From NCBI RefSeq assembly GCF_022370755.2, contig NZ_CP092364.2, positions 1,240,001-1,304,000 on the forward strand: a stretch of DNA of 64,000 nt, read 5' to 3'. The notes beneath the pieces were generated by a model. The model searched no databases and had not been told where the DNA came from. It saw only the letters and a list, made by a program, of their open reading frames with translations. This DNA comes from Mycolicibacterium goodii. Its GTDB lineage: Bacteria > Actinomycetota > Actinomycetes > Mycobacteriales > Mycobacteriaceae. Of this stretch, positions 59,702 to 64,000 are shown one piece after another. The translations under genes and the position numbers were made by a program. Numbering within the stretch: the stretch's first letter is position 1; each line of letters opens with the position of its first letter.

Positions 59702-60870
59702 GGAATTCTCCGTTCATCTTGTAGTGAGAGAAGGGTGTCGAGTTCGGCCGGCGTGCGGCGGTCGGCCAGGGCGGCGAGCACGGTGTCGACCTGACTCGGC
59801 GGGGCGAGCGACCCGATGGGTTGGTCGAGGTCGAGGTTCGTGGGGAAGGCGTAACCCTCGGCGGTGGCGTTGACGACGTTGGCGAGTTCATGCGCGGCGC
59901 GCCCGGCAGCCTGCATCGCGAGCAGTTCGGGGTAGACCGCGCGGATCATCGCGGTTCGGTTCAGGGCTTCCATGGCCCGGCCGAACGGTGAGGAGATCTG
60001 CAGCAGGTTGGCCATGCGCCGGATGTCGGTCGAGGTGTTCGCCCCGGCGCCGTGGAACAGGGCCGGGCTGAAGAACACCGCGTCGCCCGTGCGCAGCGGC
60101 AACTGGACATGGTGCTCGGCGAAGAAGTCGATGAACTCCTGCCGGTAGAACGCGATGTACCCGGCCTCGAAGGTCTGCGAGTACGGCAGCAGCATGGTCG
60201 GGCCACTTTCCACCGGCATGTCGCAGTGCGCCACCGCGCCCTGCAGGGTCAGCGCGGGCGACAACCGGTGGATGTGCGTGGGGTACGCGGCCAGCGCGTC
60301 GGGCGTCACGAAACCGAGGTGGTAGTCGCGATGCGGAACCTGCGCGGCCCCACCGGGATTGACGACGTTGACCTGAGAGGTCACCTGATAGCGCGGACCC
60401 AGCCAGGCCTGCGAGACCAACGCCAGGACGTCGTTGGCGTAGTACTCGGCGTACACACGCGGGCTGTGCAGGGCGAGTTTCTGGGCGGCGTTCCACACCC
60501 GGTCGTTGGCGCCCGCCGCGCCGAAGTGGTCACCGGCAGCGCCACCGGCCGCGCGCTGGGCCTCGATGAGCTCCGTGAACGCCGCGCTCGCCCGATCGAC
60601 CACGGCGGGATCGAAGGCGTTCTCGAACACCACCACGCCCGGACCGTCCGACAGCGCGGCGACCAGTTCGGCCTGCACGGCGCGGCGTCGCGCACCGTCG
60701 AGCGCATCGAGGGACGCGGCGGCGTACACCGGCACGTTGTGGCGGATGTCGACGGCGTGCGGATAGTCGGCGGCGTCGGTGCTACGCGCGATGGTTGCCC
60801 GGAAATCGTCGAGCGAGCAGTCGGATTCGTCGATGAACGCTCCGCGACGAGTGATCGGCGATGAGGTCAT
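59698..60870 (-). CDS. Phytanoyl-CoA dioxygenase (PhyH)-family Fe(II)/2-oxoglutarate oxygenase
   Basis: 390 residues. AQVPHRDYHLGF provides the iron ligands His-x-Asp, LFHGAGANTSTDIRRMANLLQ the distal His and the 2-oxoglutarate-binding Arg, so all active-site residues are present. PhyH enzymes hydroxylate or oxidatively demethylate small molecules. First gene of the five-gene operon and divergent from the LacI regulator. With IolG- and IolE-like partners, a methylated or deoxy cyclitol/sugar is a plausible substrate, but that is inference. ATG at 60870. Confidence 0.85.
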   Translation of the reverse strand: MTSSPITRRGAFIDESDCSLDDFRATIARSTDAADYPHAVDIRHNVPVYAAASLDALDGARRRAVQAELVAALSDGPGVVVFENAFDPAVVDRASAAFTELIEAQRAAGGAAGDHFGAAGANDRVWNAAQKLALHSPRVYAEYYANDVLALVSQAWLGPRYQVTSQVNVVNPGGAAQVPHRDYHLGFVTPDALAAYPTHIHRLSPALTLQGAVAHCDMPVESGPTMLLPYSQTFEAGYIAFYRQEFIDFFAEHHVQLPLRTGDAVFFSPALFHGAGANTSTDIRRMANLLQISSPFGRAMEALNRTAMIRAVYPELLAMQAAGRAAHELANVVNATAEGYAFPTNLDLDQPIGSLAPPSQVDTVLAALADRRTPAELDTLLSLQDERRIP

Positions 60871-60916
60871 GGCTGACAGTCTTGCTGTGCGATGTGCCAC
60901 AATCAACGGCAAAAAT

Positions 60917-60933
60917 CCATCAAAAAACCATCA
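60917..60933. promoter_or_regulatory. Direct repeats in the PhyH/LacI divergent promoter
   Basis: Two ccatca copies at 60917-60922 and 60928-60933 are exactly 11 bases apart inside an A-rich tract, between the divergent starts. Possible regulator half-sites. Confidence 0.35.
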
Positions 60934-60956
60934 GATCTCGGAGCGGAGGGATGCCG

Positions 60957-61961
60957 ATGGCGCACCGCTACAAGGTCCGCGAGATCGCCCAACAGTGCGG
61001 GCTCAGCGAGGCGACCGTCGACCGCGTCCTGAACAACCGGCCCGGCGTGCGGGAGAACACCAGGGCCGAGGTGCGCCAGGCGATCGCCGACCTCGACAAG
61101 CAGCGCGCGCAGTTGCGTCTCAACGGCAGGCGTTTCCTCATCGACGTGGTGATGCAGACCCCGCAGCGGTTCTCCGACGCCTTCCGCACCGCGATCGAGG
61201 CCGAACTGCCCGCGTTCGCGCCCGCGATGTTGCGCGCCCGATTCCATCTGTGGGAGTCCGGATCGACTGCGCAGATGGTCGACACCCTGGCCCACATCAA
61301 GTCCAGCCACGGTGTGGTGCTCAAAGCACCCGACGAACCGGAGGTGGTGGAGGCCGTCGACCGGCTGGTGGCCGCCGGCGTCCCGGTGGTGACCTACACC
61401 ACCGATGTTCCGACCAGCGCACGTTGCGCGTATGTCGGGATCGACAATCACGGTGCCGGCGCCACGGCGGCTTATCTCATCGAGCAGTGGCTGGGCACGG
61501 ACCCGGCGGGTGTGCTGATCACCTTGAGCCGCACGGTGTTCCGCGGCGAGGGCGAGCGGGAGGTCGGGTTCCGGTCAGGTCTGCGCGGATCGGGCCGGAC
61601 GGTGGTCGAGGTCACCGACAGCGACGGTATCGACGCGACCAACGAACGCCTGGTGCTGCAGGCCCTGGAGCGCAACCCGTCGGTGGGTGCCGTCTATTCA
61701 CCAGGCGGCGGCAACACCGCGACGGTGGCGGCGTTCGACAAGCTCGGTCGCGAATGCAAGGTTTTCATCGCCCACGATCTCGACGTCGACAATCGCCGAC
61801 TGCTGCGCGACGGCCGGATCTCGGCCGTCCTGCACAACGATCTGCGTGCCGATGCGCACCTGGCGATGCGCTTGATCCTGCAGCAGCACGGGGCGTTGCC
61901 GTCCGAGCCCGTGCGCCCGGCGCCCATCCAGGTGGTCACGCCCTACAACCTGCCCATGTGA
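60957..61961 (+). CDS. LacI-family transcriptional regulator
   Basis: 334 residues: an N-terminal HTH and hinge (YKVREIAQQCGLSEATVDRVLNNRPGVRENTRAEVRQAI) and a sugar-binding-protein core (GVPVVTYTTDVPTSARCAYVGIDNHGAGATAAYLIEQW). ATG at 60957 has GGAGG seven bases upstream; an ATG two codons earlier is too close to it. Divergent from the PhyH operon and probably its repressor, with a pathway sugar or polyol as inducer. Confidence 0.9.
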   Translation: MAHRYKVREIAQQCGLSEATVDRVLNNRPGVRENTRAEVRQAIADLDKQRAQLRLNGRRFLIDVVMQTPQRFSDAFRTAIEAELPAFAPAMLRARFHLWESGSTAQMVDTLAHIKSSHGVVLKAPDEPEVVEAVDRLVAAGVPVVTYTTDVPTSARCAYVGIDNHGAGATAAYLIEQWLGTDPAGVLITLSRTVFRGEGEREVGFRSGLRGSGRTVVEVTDSDGIDATNERLVLQALERNPSVGAVYSPGGGNTATVAAFDKLGRECKVFIAHDLDVDNRRLLRDGRISAVLHNDLRADAHLAMRLILQQHGALPSEPVRPAPIQVVTPYNLPM

Positions 61962-61965
61962 GCCG

Positions 61966-61983
61966 TCCGGGTGAGCACCCGGA
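61966..61983 (+). terminator. Short hairpin after the LacI gene
   Basis: tccgggt (61966-61972) and acccgga (61977-61983) with loop gagc, four bases after the stop. It is short and lacks a T-run, so termination may be weak. Confidence 0.4.
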
Positions 61984-62085
61984 TAGGCGTCCAGGATGTG
62001 GGGCTACGATTTCGCCCGACGCATGTGACGATCCGTCGGCGTCAGACTGTATTGACATCGATCGCGACCGAGGGACCGAAGTTTC

Positions 62086-62934
62086 ATGCCACGAGAGTTA
62101 GTCCCTGGCGTGACCGTGCTGGGCAACCTGGCAATCGACGTCATCAACGGAGCCCCGCCGAGCCCCGGCGGCTGCGCGTCGTTCGCCGGCGTCGCGCTGC
62201 AGGCCGCCGGCGGTGTCGGCCGGATCGTGGCGATGGGCGCCGAGCGTGATCACTCGCTGTTCGACGGCCTGCAGGAGCGGTTCGGGCCGCTCGTGCAGAT
62301 CCTGCCGTCGGCGGTCACCAGCTCGTTCCGGCTCGACTACGACGACACCGACCACCGGCACATGGGCGTCGACGCGATCGGCCCGGTGTGGTCACCCGCC
62401 GACGTCGAGGCCGCCGATCCGACGACGACGTGGGTCCACCTCGCGCCGCTGCTGCGCACCGATTTCCCTGCCGAGACGCTCGCGGCGCTCGTGGCGCGGG
62501 GTCACCGCATCGCCTACGACGGGCAGGGGCTCGTGCGGGCCGACCGATTGGGCCCGCTCGTCGAGGACCGTCATTTCCCGGACGACCTGCTAACCCACCT
62601 CGACATCGTGAAGCTCGCCGAGGATGAGGCCGTCATCGTCGCCGACGGACCGTTCGACGCCGCAACGGCCGAGCGGTTGGGTGTGCCGGAGATCCTGGTG
62701 ACGTACGGCTCGGAAGGCTGCGACATCTTCGTCGACGGGGACCGCATGCGTGTTCCCGCGGCGTGGCGTGTGCTCGGTGTGCAGACCACCGGGGCCGGAG
62801 ACATGTTCACCGCCTGTTATGTGGCGCACCGGGCCGCAGGCGCGGATCCGCGACGGGCCGCGGAATTGGCGAGCGGCCTCGTGGCGCGCGAGCTCGACAA
62901 GCGGGTTCACGTCGAACCCGCCGACCGCGTCTGA
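62086..62934 (+). CDS. PfkB-family carbohydrate kinase
   Basis: 282 residues, slightly short for the family. VTVLGNLAIDVINGAPPSPGGCASFAGVALQAAGG is the N-terminal lobe, and VQTTGAGDMFTACYVAH is the catalytic-base motif. The small lid region is reduced, as in some nucleoside or inositol kinases. It lies 124 bases after the LacI gene and may phosphorylate the product of the neighbouring operon. Substrate not identifiable from the sequence. Confidence 0.82.
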   Translation: MPRELVPGVTVLGNLAIDVINGAPPSPGGCASFAGVALQAAGGVGRIVAMGAERDHSLFDGLQERFGPLVQILPSAVTSSFRLDYDDTDHRHMGVDAIGPVWSPADVEAADPTTTWVHLAPLLRTDFPAETLAALVARGHRIAYDGQGLVRADRLGPLVEDRHFPDDLLTHLDIVKLAEDEAVIVADGPFDAATAERLGVPEILVTYGSEGCDIFVDGDRMRVPAAWRVLGVQTTGAGDMFTACYVAHRAAGADPRRAAELASGLVARELDKRVHVEPADRV

Positions 62935-62958
62935 CGCGACATTTCGCCTGATAAACTC

Positions 62959-62968
62959 GACACGTGTC
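62959..62968. promoter_or_regulatory. Palindrome GACACGTGTC upstream of korA
   Basis: A perfect 10-bp palindrome, extending with one mismatched pair to 18 bases (ACT...AGT flanks). It lies 25 bases after the kinase stop. Possible regulator site. Confidence 0.45.
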
Positions 62969-63021
62969 AAGTCCGGCTCGCCGGGGTGGTGCGTGACTAC
63001 CGGTGGGTAGTCTGGTTTCTT

Positions 63022-63038
63022 AGAGAATGACATTCTCT
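63022..63038. promoter_or_regulatory. Operator-like palindrome AGAGAATG-A-CATTCTCT
   Basis: Perfect 8-base arms around a single A, in the 364-base gap before korA. It is AT-richer than its surroundings and of typical repressor-site form. The cognate regulator is not known. Confidence 0.6.
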
Positions 63039-63180
63039 TAACGTGACGAAAACCACAGTTTTGTCTCGAACTCGGCTTCGGCACGTCAGTGAACTGGGGA
63101 TTCGGATCGGATGGGTCCGCGTGTCGCAGGTCGATCCGGTCGGGCCGAGCCTAAGAGCAATGCAATAATCGGTACTGGTA

Positions 63181-63306
63181 GTGACATCAAAATTCGGTGA
63201 GGTCTCGATCCCGGGGGAAACGTCGCACATCGCCACAGGCGGCAACGTGCCGGACGACACGGTGAGATCGACCGAAAAACGCGTGAAAGGCGGGAGCCGT
63301 GGGTGA
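63181..63306 (+). CDS. Possible small leader peptide (41 aa) overlapping korA
   Basis: A GTG-started frame (VTSKFGEVSIPGETSHIATG and 21 more residues, Lys/Arg-rich at the end) whose TGA at 63304 falls inside the korA start region, an eight-base overlap that would couple translation. No ribosome-binding site is evident, so it would have to be leaderless. Real status uncertain. Confidence 0.35.
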   Translation: MTSKFGEVSIPGETSHIATGGNVPDDTVRSTEKRVKGGSRG

Positions 63307-64000
63307 GAACGGCAACGGCACTGGCGCCGCGCCGCGGCAGAAGCTCGAGAAGGTGGTCATCCGATTCGCCGGCGACTCCGGCGACGGTATGCAGCTGACC
63401 GGTGACCGGTTCACCTCCGAGGCCGCGCTGTTCGGAAACGACCTGGCGACCCAGCCGAACTATCCGGCCGAGATCCGCGCCCCTCAGGGCACGCTGCCCG
63501 GTGTCTCGTCGTTCCAGATCCAGATCGCCGACTACGACATCCTCACCGCCGGTGACCGGCCCGACGTGCTGGTCGCGATGAACCCCGCCGCGTTGAAGGC
63601 CAACGTCTCCGACCTGCCGCGGGGTGGCCTGATCATCGCCAACTCCGACGAGTTCACCAAGCGCAACCTCGCCAAGGTCGGCTACGACGCCAACCCGCTG
63701 GAGACCGACGAGCTGTCCGACTACGTCGTGCACTCCGTCGCGATGACCACCCTGACGCTCGGCGCGGTCGAATCGATCGGCGCCAGCAAGAAGGACGGCC
63801 AACGCGCCAAGAACATGTTCGCGCTCGGCCTGCTGTCGTGGATGTACGGCCGCGAGCTCGAGCACAGCGAGAGCTTCATCCGTGAGAAGTTCGCCCGCAA
63901 GCCCGATGTCGCCGAGGCCAACGTGCTGGCGCTCAAGGCCGGCTGGAACTACGGCGAGACCACCGAGGCCTTCGCGACCACCTACGAGGTGTCGCCCGCC
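63299..64000 (+). CDS. korA: 2-oxoglutarate:ferredoxin oxidoreductase subunit alpha (KorA), 5' part
   Basis: Oxidative decarboxylation of 2-oxoglutarate to succinyl-CoA with ferredoxin, the CoA-dependent alternative to the dehydrogenase complex in the mycobacterial TCA cycle. From GTG at 63299 the 234 codons before the window edge show VIRFAGDSGDGMQLTGDRF, the gamma-domain signature fused at the N-terminus of the alpha subunit, then NYPAEIRAPQGTLPGVSSFQIQI and AMNPAALKANVSDLP. GGCGGGA lies just upstream as ribosome-binding site. KorB should follow outside the window. Matches Rv2455c by synteny. Confidence 0.93.
   Translation, partial: MGENGNGTGAAPRQKLEKVVIRFAGDSGDGMQLTGDRFTSEAALFGNDLATQPNYPAEIRAPQGTLPGVSSFQIQIADYDILTAGDRPDVLVAMNPAALKANVSDLPRGGLIIANSDEFTKRNLAKVGYDANPLETDELSDYVVHSVAMTTLTLGAVESIGASKKDGQRAKNMFALGLLSWMYGRELEHSESFIREKFARKPDVAEANVLALKAGWNYGETTEAFATTYEVSPA

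Noticed and set aside
63022..63038. Zur, Fur or IdeR box
   Set aside because: The palindrome shares the AATG...CATT look of zinc or iron boxes, but the arm spacing does not fit the consensus of any of them as I know it, so I left the regulator unnamed.

Overview
The window is high-GC actinobacterial DNA and almost certainly comes from Mycolicibacterium (Mycobacterium) smegmatis or a very close fast-growing relative. The evidence is frequent GTG starts, mycobacterial-type proteins (a CPWC mycothiol-dependent reductase, truncated haemoglobin O, a DUF732 secreted protein, MmpS-like proteins, a paired ClpP1/ClpP2), and a gene order that follows the M. tuberculosis segment from NAD-glutamate dehydrogenase to KorA. 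Species and locus parallels are from memory, not from a search.

A conserved core runs through the window: gdh (partial, 2-2455), thioesterase, hypothetical, alpha-glucosidase, glbO, HNH protein, a small membrane protein plus a DUF5130-type protein (probable cytochrome bcc-aa3 supercomplex subunits), pepN, mycothiol-dependent reductase, rpiB, nei, lipP-like esterase, tRNA-Gly, tRNA-Pro, tig, clpP1-clpP2, clpX and korA (partial, 63299-64000). Accessory blocks are inserted between these genes.

Block A (11426-19586) is a minus-strand catabolic operon: polar-amino-acid-type ABC importer, N-acyl-D-amino-acid-deacylase-like amidohydrolase, enolase-superfamily sugar-acid dehydratase, KDPG-type aldolase and KDG-type kinase, with a divergent GntR/FadR regulator and a palindromic operator candidate. 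Block B (19779-22713) has a fungal-type cytosine deaminase translationally coupled to an isopenicillin-N-synthase-like oxygenase, then an aldo/keto reductase divergent from a TetR regulator with twin palindromes. Smaller inserts hold a Na+/H+ antiporter and a DUF1542-like protein (24071-26601), a tandem pair of MmpS-like proteins (28072-29109), and a hypothetical gene followed by an HD-GYP/LuxR fusion (32457-34797).

Block C (36512-62934) is the largest insert. It carries a glycosyltransferase; fdhD plus an FdhF/YdeP-type molybdoenzyme with a divergent LysR regulator; a complete iolC-Cgl0158-iolB-iolD-iolE-iolG-iolH inositol operon with a divergent GntR regulator (IolR-like) and a sugar-type ABC importer; an AraC regulator and aldo/keto reductase; and a second, tightly overlapping five-gene operon (PhyH-family dioxygenase, two Gfo/Idh/MocA dehydrogenases, an IolE-like and a Hyi-like TIM barrel) divergent from a LacI regulator and followed by a PfkB kinase. 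The inositol operon and the importer share a 22-bp element with 20 identities, a strong IolR-operator candidate. iolA is not in the window. No CRISPR array, insertion sequence, integrase, prophage or rRNA was seen.
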